Shown in pieces: positions 8,599 through 15,423 of a stretch of 27,522 bases of DNA. Position 1 is the stretch's first letter; every line of letters starts with the position of its first letter. This DNA comes from Pseudomonadota bacterium (GTDB taxonomy: Bacteria > Pseudomonadota > Gammaproteobacteria > Steroidobacterales > Steroidobacteraceae). The position numbers and the translations under genes were made by a program. The notes beneath the pieces were generated by a model. That model worked only from the letters and a program-made list of their open reading frames with translations. It searched no databases and was not told where the DNA came from. The DNA lies in the NCBI GenBank assembly GCA_023433515.1, contig JAEZCN010000114.1, positions 1 to 27,522 on the forward strand, read 5' to 3'.

Positions 8599-8661
8599 GT
8601 TGTTCTCCGTGACTTGAATGGATGGATCGTGGGGGAGGGGCATACTAACAGTACCGGCGGC

Positions 8662-9774
8662 GTGGATTCTCGCTCGGGATTGATCCTGACGGGCGGTGGG
8701 GCCCGGGCCGCATACCAGGTTGGCGTCCTGAAAGCGCTGGCGGAGATCCACTCCCGGCCCGAATGGCCGTTCCCGATCATCGTCGGCACCTCCGCCGGCG
8801 CCGTCGCCGCCAGCATTCTCGCGAGCAACGTGGTGCGCTGGCATCAGTCGGTGGCCGAGATCGAACACGTCTGGGCGAATTTCCGGGTGCACCAGGTATT
8901 CCGGGCCGATGTCGGCGCGATGCTGCGGGCCGGCGCGCGCTGGCTGGGATCGTTGCTGACCGGCGGCCGGATGGGCCCGCCCAAATCGCTGCTGGACAAC
9001 TCGCCGCTGCGTGAGCTGCTGTCCCGGGTCACCGATTTCGACGCGGTGCGCGCGAGCGTGGCGCGCGGCGACCTGCGCGCGGTCGCGCTCAGCGCCACGA
9101 GTTACTTCACCGCGCGATCGGTGTCCTTTTTCGAGGCCGAGACCACGATCTCCGAGTGGTCGCGCGCGCAACGTCACGGGGAACGCGTGCCGCTGTCGCT
9201 CGATTACCTGATGGCCAGCCTCGCCATTCCGTTCCTGTTTCCGCCCATCTGCCTGCACGGCGAGTACTTCGGCGACGGGGCAATGCGGCAGACGGCGCCG
9301 CTGTCGCCCGCGATCCATCTCGGCGCGGACCGTATCCTGGTGGTCGGCGTGCGTCCCACCCACCTCGATGCGATTCCGCGGTTCATCGCATCGGACTCGC
9401 CGCCCACGCCGGGCCAGTTGTTCGGATACATGCTGGACACCTTGTTCAGCGACCAGATCTCCGCGGATCTCGAACACCTCGCGCGCATCAACCGGCTTTC
9501 GGCTGCCGCGGGTGGACCGACGGGTACGCGCCAGATCCGCACGCTCATGATCGCGCCCAGCGTGGATCCTTCCGAGATCGCCGTGAAACACGCGGACGAG
9601 CTGCCTGTGAGCCTGCGTGCGCTCATGGGCATCATCGGCGCCCGCGGCGCGAGCGGCAGCCTGCTCGCAAGTTACCTCATGTTCGAGTCCGGCTACACGC
9701 GCGAGCTCATCGAACTCGGCTATCGCGACGCGCTCGCGCGACGCGACGATCTCGCAGGCTTCCTCGCGCCTTGA
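8662..9774 (+). CDS. Patatin-like phospholipase
   Basis: About 370 residues. Patatin-fold lipases use a Ser-Asp dyad to release fatty acids from phospholipids. The oxyanion loop TGGGARAAYQVG is at residues 10-21, the nucleophile elbow GTSAG places Ser44, and the catalytic Asp lies in the DGAMRQTAP motif near 9275. The C-terminal part holds the helical region typical of RssA-like bacterial patatins. Start choice is uncertain: GTG 8662 puts the first strand of the fold directly after the start, while in-frame GTG 8629 and TTG 8614 are possible. A purine run GGGGGAGGGG at 8631-8640 lies too far from 8662 for normal spacing. The stop codon TGA at 9772-9774 overlaps the TTG start of the phosphopantetheinyl transferase gene. 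No signal peptide is seen. Confidence 0.9.
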   Translation: MDSRSGLILTGGGARAAYQVGVLKALAEIHSRPEWPFPIIVGTSAGAVAASILASNVVRWHQSVAEIEHVWANFRVHQVFRADVGAMLRAGARWLGSLLTGGRMGPPKSLLDNSPLRELLSRVTDFDAVRASVARGDLRAVALSATSYFTARSVSFFEAETTISEWSRAQRHGERVPLSLDYLMASLAIPFLFPPICLHGEYFGDGAMRQTAPLSPAIHLGADRILVVGVRPTHLDAIPRFIASDSPPTPGQLFGYMLDTLFSDQISADLEHLARINRLSAAAGGPTGTRQIRTLMIAPSVDPSEIAVKHADELPVSLRALMGIIGARGASGSLLASYLMFESGYTRELIELGYRDALARRDDLAGFLAP

Positions 9775-10514
9775 AGCAACTCGCACCGCAAGAAATCCAC
9801 GTCTGGCTGGCGTTCGACCGGGAGCTGGACGATCCGGCGTTGAATGCGGCTCATGCCGGGCTCCTGGCCGCCGAGGAGAACGAGCGGCGCGGGAAACTCT
9901 ACAGCGAGGAGCTTCGCCACCAGTTCCTCGTGACCCGGGCGCTGCAGCGCCTGGTGTTGTCGACGTACGCGCCGGAAATCGCGCCGCGCGAGTGGACGTT
10001 CGTCACCGGCGAGCGCGGCAAGCCCACACTTGCGCCACGATTCGAGCAACTCGGATTGCACTTCAATCTCGCGCACACGAAGCGGCTCGTCGCCTGTGCG
10101 GTGAGTCGCTTGCCGGACATCGGGATCGACGTCGAGAACGTGCGCACGCGCAAGGCGCCGCTGCACCTCGCGCCGCGCTACTTCACGAGCCGCGAAGCGG
10201 CCGGGCTCACGACCTCGCCGGAAGCGGAACGGCCCGCGCGTTTCTACGCGTTGTGGACGCTCAAGGAGGCGTGGCTCAAGGCGAGTGGCGAGGGTCTGGC
10301 CGCGGGGCTCGGGAACGCGTCGTTCGATCTCGACGAAGCGCATCGGATGCGCGCCGTCGAATTCGCGAAAGACGATCCGTCGCGCTGGCGTTTCTGGCAG
10401 TTCCGCCCTTCCGGCGAGCATGCGCTCGCCGTTGCGTTACGCGCGGATCCCCTTCCGCGGGATGCGACCGTTACGTATCACGCATTTCCCGACGGAACGT
10501 TCATCGAGAAGTAG
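9771..10514 (+). CDS. 4'-phosphopantetheinyl transferase, Sfp type
   Basis: 247 residues. Attaches the phosphopantetheine arm of CoA to a Ser of acyl, peptidyl or aryl carrier proteins. Sfp-family motifs: RGKPTL region (P1) at 82-87, FNLAHT (P1a) at 98-103, GIDVE with metal-binding Asp120 and Glu122, and WTLKEAWLKASG with Trp162, Lys165, Glu166 and Lys170. The length (two fused half domains) fits Sfp rather than the small AcpS. The TTG start forms a TTGA overlap with the upstream patatin stop, so translation is probably coupled. No polyketide, peptide synthetase or acyl-carrier gene is in the window, so its target lies elsewhere. The 3' end overlaps the convergent GNAT gene by 37 bp. Confidence 0.92.
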   Translation: MKQLAPQEIHVWLAFDRELDDPALNAAHAGLLAAEENERRGKLYSEELRHQFLVTRALQRLVLSTYAPEIAPREWTFVTGERGKPTLAPRFEQLGLHFNLAHTKRLVACAVSRLPDIGIDVENVRTRKAPLHLAPRYFTSREAAGLTTSPEAERPARFYALWTLKEAWLKASGEGLAAGLGNASFDLDEAHRMRAVEFAKDDPSRWRFWQFRPSGEHALAVALRADPLPRDATVTYHAFPDGTFIEK

Positions 10515-10915
10515 TGAGCCTCGATGCTCATGCCCTTGCGCAGATAGAAGCGGTGCGCGTCCGCGCGCCGCACGTGCGACACGAGGCGTACCTGCCGGCA
10601 CTCGCGGCGCGCCGCTTCGGCGACCAGCCAGTCGAACAGTGCGCCGCCGTGTCCCCGCGATCGCGCGCCGTCGGCCGTCACGAGGTCTTCGATTTCGAGG
10701 TACCTGCCGCCGGCCAGCCATTCCGCCACGCGGTATCCCGCGACGGCCTTGATGCCGTTCTCGTCCAGATAGGCGAGCTGGAAGCCGCACGTCGCTGCGA
10801 GATGCTTCACGAGCGGCACGAATTCGTGTTCCGCGATTTTCGGTCGTAGCTGCGACATGACGGGGAAGCAGGCGGCTATCTCGTTGTCGGTGACGGCGTA
10901 GGCAATTTTTCGCAT
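10478..10915 (-). CDS. GNAT-family N-acetyltransferase
   Basis: 145 residues. Transfers an acetyl group from acetyl-CoA to an amine; substrate unknown. The GNAT core is visible: a central strand AVAGYRVAEWLAGGRYLEIEDLV (written here in two parts: AVAGYRV and YLEIEDLV), the acetyl-CoA loop SRGHGGALFDWL (R-x-x-G-x-G/A variant), and a C-terminal HRFYLRKGM strand-helix motif. It resembles the small single-domain acetyltransferases of the HPA2/YjaB type. ATG 10915 is chosen because the best promoter match lies between it and the longer alternatives. The end of the gene overlaps the phosphopantetheinyl transferase gene in the convergent direction by 37 bp. Confidence 0.85.
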   Translation of the reverse strand: MRKIAYAVTDNEIAACFPVMSQLRPKIAEHEFVPLVKHLAATCGFQLAYLDENGIKAVAGYRVAEWLAGGRYLEIEDLVTADGARSRGHGGALFDWLVAEAARRECRQVRLVSHVRRADAHRFYLRKGMSIEAHYFSMNVPSGNA

Positions 10916-10941
10916 CGCGGGACTCGTCGGAGGGGACACGG

Positions 10942-10971
10942 AATAGACCATGTCCGAAATCCGGTCGTCAA
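10942..10971 (-). promoter_or_regulatory. Predicted sigma-70 promoter of the GNAT gene
   Basis: On the minus strand TTGACG (10971-10966) and TCTATT (10947-10942) are separated by 18 bp, matching the consensus at 5/6 and 4/6 positions. Transcription would start near 10935, about 20 bases before the ATG at 10915, which argues against the longer possible starts of that gene. Confidence 0.42.
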
Positions 10972-10982
10972 CGCAGATGGTT

Positions 10983-11012
10983 TTGACGGGCGGATGTCGC
11001 CCGCGCGATAGT
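10983..11012 (+). promoter_or_regulatory. Predicted sigma-70 promoter of the HEAT-repeat lipoprotein gene
   Basis: TTGACG (10983-10988) and GATAGT (11007-11012) with an 18 bp spacer, 5/6 and 4/6 matches. Predicted start near 11019 would leave a leader of about 30 bases containing the GGGAGGGG ribosome-binding site. It is arranged back to back with the GNAT promoter. Confidence 0.45.
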
Positions 11013-11050
11013 TTGATCGCCAGATAAACATCCCTGGGAGGGGCTTCGAA

Positions 11051-12019
11051 ATGATTTCTCGCCATCTTCTTGCGGGCGTCGTGCTCGCGGGTCTGACTCT
11101 TGCCGGCTGCGCGCCGCCGAACTACGCCGTGAAGGCGCCGACTCCGTCCGGTCTCAAGTACCTCGTCACCGGAACGCCCGGGACGAAATCGTTCTCGCTC
11201 GTCGACGAGCGTCGCGCCGACGGAAGGATCTTCAGTACGGGCATCCTGCCGGCTGAGCTCAAGATCGACGGTGTCCCGATCGACCCGGTGCCGTTCCTCG
11301 CGACGCAGCTGCAGGCGGAGCTTGCCTCGCGCGGGCTGCCCGCTCAGGTATCGGACAAGTCCACCGAGCAGCCCGCCATCAAGCTCAAGTCGTATCGCAT
11401 GCAGAACATGCGCACCAACGCGTACACGCCGTTCATCACGCTGACCTACATCAGCGCCGACGTCGAAACCGCCGACGGTTCGAAGCGTATCGGCACGTTC
11501 GTGACGCGCGGCAAGACGCCGGTGTGGAGCTTCGAGGAGATCGTGGAGCCCACGCTGAATCAGCCGCTATCGATCGGCGTGCAGGAATTCGCGAGCAAGA
11601 TCGCCAACTTCGCGTATGGCTTCCGCGCCCCTGACGAAACCGTGAAGAGCCTGATCGCGAGGATCAACGGCACGCGTAATCCGAACACGTACCTCGATGT
11701 CTACGCGCTCGGGTTCACGAACAACCCGGCCGCCATCGACACGCTGGCCGCGCTCACGAAGGACGACCAGGAATACGTGCGCCAGGCCGCGATCTCCTCG
11801 CTCGGCAACATTGGCGCGACCGGCCACTTCGCCCTGCTCAAGTCCATTTACCAGGATCCGCAGGTGAGCTGGCAGGATCACAGCGTCGCGCTCAAGGCGA
11901 TCGCGGATCTCGGCACGGACGAGTCGAAGGCGTTCATTACCGACGAAGCGAAGCGGCTCGGCAGCGATTCCGCGAAAGAATCGCAGGTGCTCGGCCAGAT
12001 CCTCGCCTTGTACCTGTGA
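11051..12019 (+). CDS. Lipoprotein with C-terminal HEAT-like repeats
   Basis: 322 residues. A textbook lipoprotein signal (lipobox LAGC, Cys20) and a strong GGGAGGGG site before ATG 11051. Residues about 40-190 form a beta-rich domain (FSLVDER, then PVPFLATQLQAELASRGL, then ITLTYISADVETADG) reminiscent of the YajG/LptE-like lipoproteins in which a strand is followed by a helix and a V-x-V-x-A-x-V strand. Residues about 215-320 are helical with a HEAT-repeat pattern (DDQEYVRQAAISSLGNIG; HSVALKAIADLG), which suggests a protein-binding surface. The function is unknown. It converges on another lipoprotein gene with only 9 bp between stop codons. Confidence 0.82.
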   Translation: MISRHLLAGVVLAGLTLAGCAPPNYAVKAPTPSGLKYLVTGTPGTKSFSLVDERRADGRIFSTGILPAELKIDGVPIDPVPFLATQLQAELASRGLPAQVSDKSTEQPAIKLKSYRMQNMRTNAYTPFITLTYISADVETADGSKRIGTFVTRGKTPVWSFEEIVEPTLNQPLSIGVQEFASKIANFAYGFRAPDETVKSLIARINGTRNPNTYLDVYALGFTNNPAAIDTLAALTKDDQEYVRQAAISSLGNIGATGHFALLKSIYQDPQVSWQDHSVALKAIADLGTDESKAFITDEAKRLGSDSAKESQVLGQILALYL

Positions 12020-12021
12020 CC

Positions 12022-12051
12022 GGCGGGCTCAGCGCGACCTGAGCGCCGCCA
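12022..12051. terminator. Possible bidirectional hairpin between convergent lipoprotein genes
   Basis: Left arm 12023-12033 pairs with 12040-12051 as an 11 bp stem with one bulged base and a 6-base loop. It lies right after the plus-strand stop and includes the last codons of the minus-strand gene. No T-run follows on either strand, so termination is not assured; it may just block 3' exonucleases. Confidence 0.35.
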
Positions 12052-12583
12052 CGAACTCCGGGTCGGCGATGAAAGCGGCGATGAGCCGCTGCACGCCGCC
12101 CTGGTAGTTCGCAATCGCGCGGGACATCGCCACGTGGTAGCTGGCATGCCAGTCGTAGCGCGCCGACAGGGTGCGGCGATACGCGACCTCCGTGCCGTGC
12201 CACACGGTCAGCTCCGCTTCGAGTTCGACGAACTCGCGATCCGCCGACTGGCCGAACCCGTTGCGCAGCAATACGCCGTCGATGCGCACGCCGGAGGCCG
12301 GGTCCAGCAGGTCCGCGTGGTCGAATTCGATCTTCAACGCCTCCTGCAGGTACCCGGTGTACGAGCCGTACGGCGACTCGATGTAGAGCGTCTGGGAGCG
12401 AAGCTGGTCGACGTCGTGGCGCGCCTTCGGGTCTTTCCGAATCTCGCCGATGCTGATCTTCTCGAGACCCGCCGCGCGCAGCTCGAGCGTATTGCCGACG
12501 TGGTGGTTGTAACGTGGTCCCACCCATGAGGCGCAGCCGGTCGCGAGCAGCGCGAACGCGGCGAGAGCGATTGTCCTCTTCAC
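12029..12583 (-). CDS. Predicted lipoprotein of unknown function
   Basis: 184 residues. Signal with lipobox LLATGC (Cys17). After the Cys the protein reads as a mixed alpha/beta domain: ISIGEIRKDP, an 'L-Q-E-A-L-K-I-E-F' helix, GVRIDGVLLRNGFGQS, then a VELEAELTVWHG strand, and a C-terminal helix before PEFVAAL. This order (short strand, helix, target-binding strands, V-x-L-x-x-x-L strand, closing helix) resembles the beta domain of the convergent lipoprotein. I do not recognise a named family. ATG 12583 begins the signal directly; the gene sits 21 bp downstream of the mgtE stop on the same strand and may be co-transcribed with it. Confidence 0.75.
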   Translation of the reverse strand: MKRTIALAAFALLATGCASWVGPRYNHHVGNTLELRAAGLEKISIGEIRKDPKARHDVDQLRSQTLYIESPYGSYTGYLQEALKIEFDHADLLDPASGVRIDGVLLRNGFGQSADREFVELEAELTVWHGTEVAYRRTLSARYDWHASYHVAMSRAIANYQGGVQRLIAAFIADPEFVAALRSR

Positions 12584-12604
12584 GACTCCCCCGAGACGGT
12601 TTCG

Positions 12605-13963
12605 TCAGGTCAGGAACAGCGCGCCCAAGCCTAGCAAAGTGGCGAAACCGATGCAGTCCGTGAACGTAGTTAGGATGACGCCCGCGGACAGAGCCGGATC
12701 GATGCGCATGCGCTTGAGCGCCATCGGCACGACCACCCCGACCGCGGCCGCGCACAGCAGGTTGATCAGCGTGGCGGCCGCGATGATGGCGGCGATCTCC
12801 CACCTGCCGTACCAGGAGACGGTGACCAGGCCGACGATCACGGCCCAGATGAGGCCATTGAGCCCGCCGACGGCGATTTCCTTCCACAGCAGCCAGCGCG
12901 CGTTGACCCATTCGACCTGGCCGAGCGCGATGCCGCGGATGATCAGGGTGACGGTCTGCGTGCCCGCGATGCCGCCCATGCTGGCTACGACGGGCATGAG
13001 GGCCGCAAGCGCGGCGACCTTTTCGATGGTGCCCTCGAAGCGGCTCACGACCGCCGCCGCGATGAACGCGGTGGCCAGATTGATGCCCAGCCACAGCAGG
13101 CGGCGGCGCGTCGAGGGAAACACGCCCGCGAACACGTCTTCCTCGTCGCGCAGGCCCGCGGCGGACATGACCTCGTGCGCGGCCTCTTCGCTGATGACGT
13201 CGACGACGTCGTCGACCGTGATGCGCCCGAGCAGCCTGCCGGAATGGTCGACCACGGCCGCCGACACGAGATCGCGGTCCTGGAACAGGCGCGTGACCTC
13301 GCTCGCGTTCGTTTCGGGCGCGATGCGCGGCGCCTCGGGATCGATGATGTTGCCGATCGCCTTTTCCGGGTCCTCGGTGAGCAGGCGGGTCAGCGCGATG
13401 GTGCCGAGGTAGCGGTCGTTGCGGTCGACCACGAACAGCCGATCGGTCTTGTCGGGAAGCTCGCCGCGCATGCGCAAGTAGCGCAGCACGACTTCCACGG
13501 TGACGTCCGCGCGGACGCTCACGGTGTCGGTATTCATGAGGCCGCCGGCGCTGTCCGGCTCGTACGAGAGAACTGTGTTCAGCCGCTCGCGGTCCTGGGC
13601 GTCCATGGATTTCACGAGCTGCTGCATGACGGTCTCGGGCAGGTCGCCGACCAGGTCCGCGAGATCGTCGACTTCCATGCCCTCGGCCGCGGCGAGCAGG
13701 TCCTCCTCGTTCATGCCCTCGATGAACGACTGGCGCACCTCGTCGCTGAGCTCGACCAGCACGTCGCCCTCGATCTCGGGCTCGACGAAATTCCAGACCA
13801 CCTCACGCTGCGCCGGCGGCAGCGATTCGATCAGCAGCGCGATCTCCGCGGGGTGCATCGCGCCGATCATGCGAGCGGCGCCGCGCCACGAACCCTCGCG
13901 CAGCGCGCTGCGCAGGGCGGCGAGCCGTCGTTCCTTCATGTTGGTGCGCGCTGTCTCTGCCAT
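12605..13963 (-). CDS. mgtE: Magnesium channel/transporter MgtE
   Basis: 452 residues, full family length. MgtE is an inner-membrane homodimeric Mg2+ channel whose cytosolic domains sense Mg2+ and close the pore. Order of domains: helical N domain (residues about 30-135, with acidic EEDLLAAAEGMEVDDLADLV), two CBS domains (about 135-255: SVRADVTVEVVLRYLR and VDDVVDVISEE), a connecting helix, and a five-helix membrane domain (about 275-452). The pore motifs MGGIAGTQT and DPALSAGVILTTFTD are intact, so it should conduct. ATG 13963 has no clear Shine-Dalgarno sequence; Met9 is an alternative start. Upstream lies a palindromic repeat element rather than an Mg2+ riboswitch. In related bacteria mgtE often follows PTS-Ntr genes, which are missing here. 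Confidence 0.95.
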   Translation of the reverse strand: MAETARTNMKERRLAALRSALREGSWRGAARMIGAMHPAEIALLIESLPPAQREVVWNFVEPEIEGDVLVELSDEVRQSFIEGMNEEDLLAAAEGMEVDDLADLVGDLPETVMQQLVKSMDAQDRERLNTVLSYEPDSAGGLMNTDTVSVRADVTVEVVLRYLRMRGELPDKTDRLFVVDRNDRYLGTIALTRLLTEDPEKAIGNIIDPEAPRIAPETNASEVTRLFQDRDLVSAAVVDHSGRLLGRITVDDVVDVISEEAAHEVMSAAGLRDEEDVFAGVFPSTRRRLLWLGINLATAFIAAAVVSRFEGTIEKVAALAALMPVVASMGGIAGTQTVTLIIRGIALGQVEWVNARWLLWKEIAVGGLNGLIWAVIVGLVTVSWYGRWEIAAIIAAATLINLLCAAAVGVVVPMALKRMRIDPALSAGVILTTFTDCIGFATLLGLGALFLT

Positions 13964-13989
13964 TTCGCGCGCGAGTGTATTGGGCGCGC

Positions 13990-14095
13990 GAAAAAGGGGA
14001 CAGATTTATTTTGTTTCTGACGGACGACGGCGCTGCGCCGGCGTTTTCCTGAGTGGCGCTTGCGCCGGAAATTCGGCGTAGCGCCGGCGTCCGTG
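13990..14095. repeat. REP-like palindromic element A
   Basis: Starts with AAAAAGGGGACAGATTTATT (13991-14010), an A/T-rich motif often seen beside RAYT (REP-associated tyrosine transposase) elements. Three short GC hairpins follow: 14028-14040 (CGGCG-CTG-CGCCG), 14055-14066 (GGCGC-TT-GCGCC) and 14074-14086 (CGGCG-TAG-CGCCG). The ten bases GCGCCGGCGT occur twice (14035-14044 and 14081-14090), and an outer 7 bp pair ACGGACG / CGTCCGT (14020-14026, 14088-14094) encloses all three, giving a cloverleaf-like fold. It fills most of the 155 bp between the rapZ stop and the mgtE start. No RAYT gene is in the window, so if mobile it is moved from elsewhere. Confidence 0.65.
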
Positions 14096-14118
14096 AATGG
14101 TTGAAGAGGGGCGTCGCG

Positions 14119-15036
14119 TTACGCGACGGAGGTCGTCTGGGTGCCGGCGAGGGTGGGCGTGCGCGTGATGGAGCGCTGTTCGCCGAGGGAATTGTGGCGG
14201 ATGGAAACGACTGGATAGTTCTGCGACAGGCGCTCGGCGATGCGCTCGGCCACGTACACCGAGCGATGGCGGCCGCCGGTGCAGCCGATGGCGATGGTGA
14301 GGTAGCGGCGATTCGCCGCCTGGTGCTCCGGAATTCGGGCCGCGACGAACTGCAGGATGTCCTCGGTCAGCCGGTGCACGCCGCGCTGCGCCTCGAGGAA
14401 GCGGATCACGTCGCCATCGCGGCCGGTGAGCGCGCGCAGCGACGGATCCCAGTACGGATTCGGCAGCGAGCGGGCGTCGAACACGAAGTCCGCGTCGCCC
14501 GGGATGCCGTTCTTGAAGCCGAAGGACTCCACCAGCAGCGACAGCCGGCCGGCGCTGCGTTTCTCCACGCGCTGGCTGATGAGCTCGCGCAGGTCGTGTA
14601 CGCCCATGCGCGAGGTGTCGACGACCAGGTCCGCCGCATTGAGGATCGGCTCGAGCAGCCGCCGCTCGATCGCGATGGCTTCCTTGAGCGACACGTGGTC
14701 GGTGGTGATCGGATGTTTGCGGCGGGTCTCGGCGAACCGCCGCAGCAGCTCGTCGTCGTTCGCGAGCAGGAACACGATTTCGCAATGGATCCCGCTCTTC
14801 TTGAGCTCCTCGATGAGCGGCGGGACGGTTTCGATCTCCGCCGCGGCGTTGCGGGCGTCGACTCCCACGGCGGCGCGGCTGTACTGCGCATCGTTGTTGC
14901 GCAGGGTGTGGGAGATGAAAGGCTTCAGCAGGGCCGCCGGGATGTTGTCGACGCAATAAAAGCCGGCGTCCTCGAGCATGTGCAGAGCCACGCTCTTCCC
15001 GGATCCCGACAGCCCGCTGACGAGGATTAGCCTCAT
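14119..15036 (-). CDS. rapZ: RNase adapter protein RapZ
   Basis: 305 residues. RapZ binds nucleotide and, in enterobacteria, guides RNase E to the GlmZ small RNA and so controls glucosamine-6-phosphate synthase; in other lineages its target is less clear. The Walker A motif GLSGSGKS is at residues 8-15, followed by FYCVDNIP; the C-terminal RNA-binding half has the invariant IGCTGGRHRSVYVAERIAE segment. The length exceeds the usual 284 by a C-terminal tail after RHNSLGEQ, rich in Thr. The stop codon lies inside a small palindrome (14112-14128). The ATG at 15036 is 15 bp after hpf; the ptsN gene normally found between hpf and rapZ is absent. It belongs to the kds-lpt-rpoN transcript direction. 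Confidence 0.95.
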   Translation of the reverse strand: MRLILVSGLSGSGKSVALHMLEDAGFYCVDNIPAALLKPFISHTLRNNDAQYSRAAVGVDARNAAAEIETVPPLIEELKKSGIHCEIVFLLANDDELLRRFAETRRKHPITTDHVSLKEAIAIERRLLEPILNAADLVVDTSRMGVHDLRELISQRVEKRSAGRLSLLVESFGFKNGIPGDADFVFDARSLPNPYWDPSLRALTGRDGDVIRFLEAQRGVHRLTEDILQFVAARIPEHQAANRRYLTIAIGCTGGRHRSVYVAERIAERLSQNYPVVSIRHNSLGEQRSITRTPTLAGTQTTSVA

Positions 15037-15051
15037 GTGCCTATTGTGGCC

Positions 15052-15378
15052 CTATTGAGCCTGCCTGACCGCTTTCCGTGCGGCGGCGGCGTGGTGATCG
15101 GATTTCCGTTCCTTATGTTTGATCACGCTGCGGTCCAGCTTGTCGGCCAGCAGGTCGATGGCGGCGTACATGTCTTCCTCGGTGGCGTCGGCGTGGATGG
15201 AGTTGCCGCGAACATGCAGCGTCGCTTCGGCCTTCTGTCGGAGTTTCTCTACCGTCAGGACACAGTGCACGTCGATCACGTGGTCGAAGTGACGCGAGAT
15301 GCGTTCGAGCTTCTTTTCCACGTAAGAGCGCATGGAGGGAGTGACTTCAACATGATGACCGGCTAGCGACAATTGCAT
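15052..15378 (-). CDS. hpf: Ribosome hibernation promoting factor, short form
   Basis: 108 residues. Binds the 30S subunit between mRNA and anticodon sites and promotes ribosome dimerisation in stationary phase. Family features: LSLAGHHVEVTPSMRSYVEKKL at the start, VTVE-like LTVEKLRQKAEATLHV in the middle, and DMYAAIDLLADKLDRSVIKHKE near the end. The short C-terminal tail (no ribosome-dimerising long-form domain) makes it an HPF-short type. The ATG at 15378 has AGGAGA 8 bases upstream. It lies 45 bp after rpoN, as in most gammaproteobacteria, and is probably co-transcribed with it. Confidence 0.95.
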   Translation of the reverse strand: MQLSLAGHHVEVTPSMRSYVEKKLERISRHFDHVIDVHCVLTVEKLRQKAEATLHVRGNSIHADATEEDMYAAIDLLADKLDRSVIKHKERKSDHHAAAARKAVRQAQ

Positions 15379-15423
15379 GATCCGTCTCCTTGTTTGCCTG
15401 ACTCTATCTATCTACCGAATTCT

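Noticed and set aside
8599..9786. Leftward extension of the peroxiredoxin frame to 581 codons.
   Set aside because: It is antisense to the patatin gene, Arg/His-rich and without family features; the real start is ATG 8598 with a GGAG site and signal peptide.
13964..14118. Mg2+ riboswitch before mgtE.
   Set aside because: The region is a set of short GC hairpins with repeated words and a RAYT-type edge; I see no M-box layout.
14112..14128. Terminator for rapZ.
   Set aside because: The palindrome spans the stop codon, has almost no loop and no T-run after it on the minus strand.
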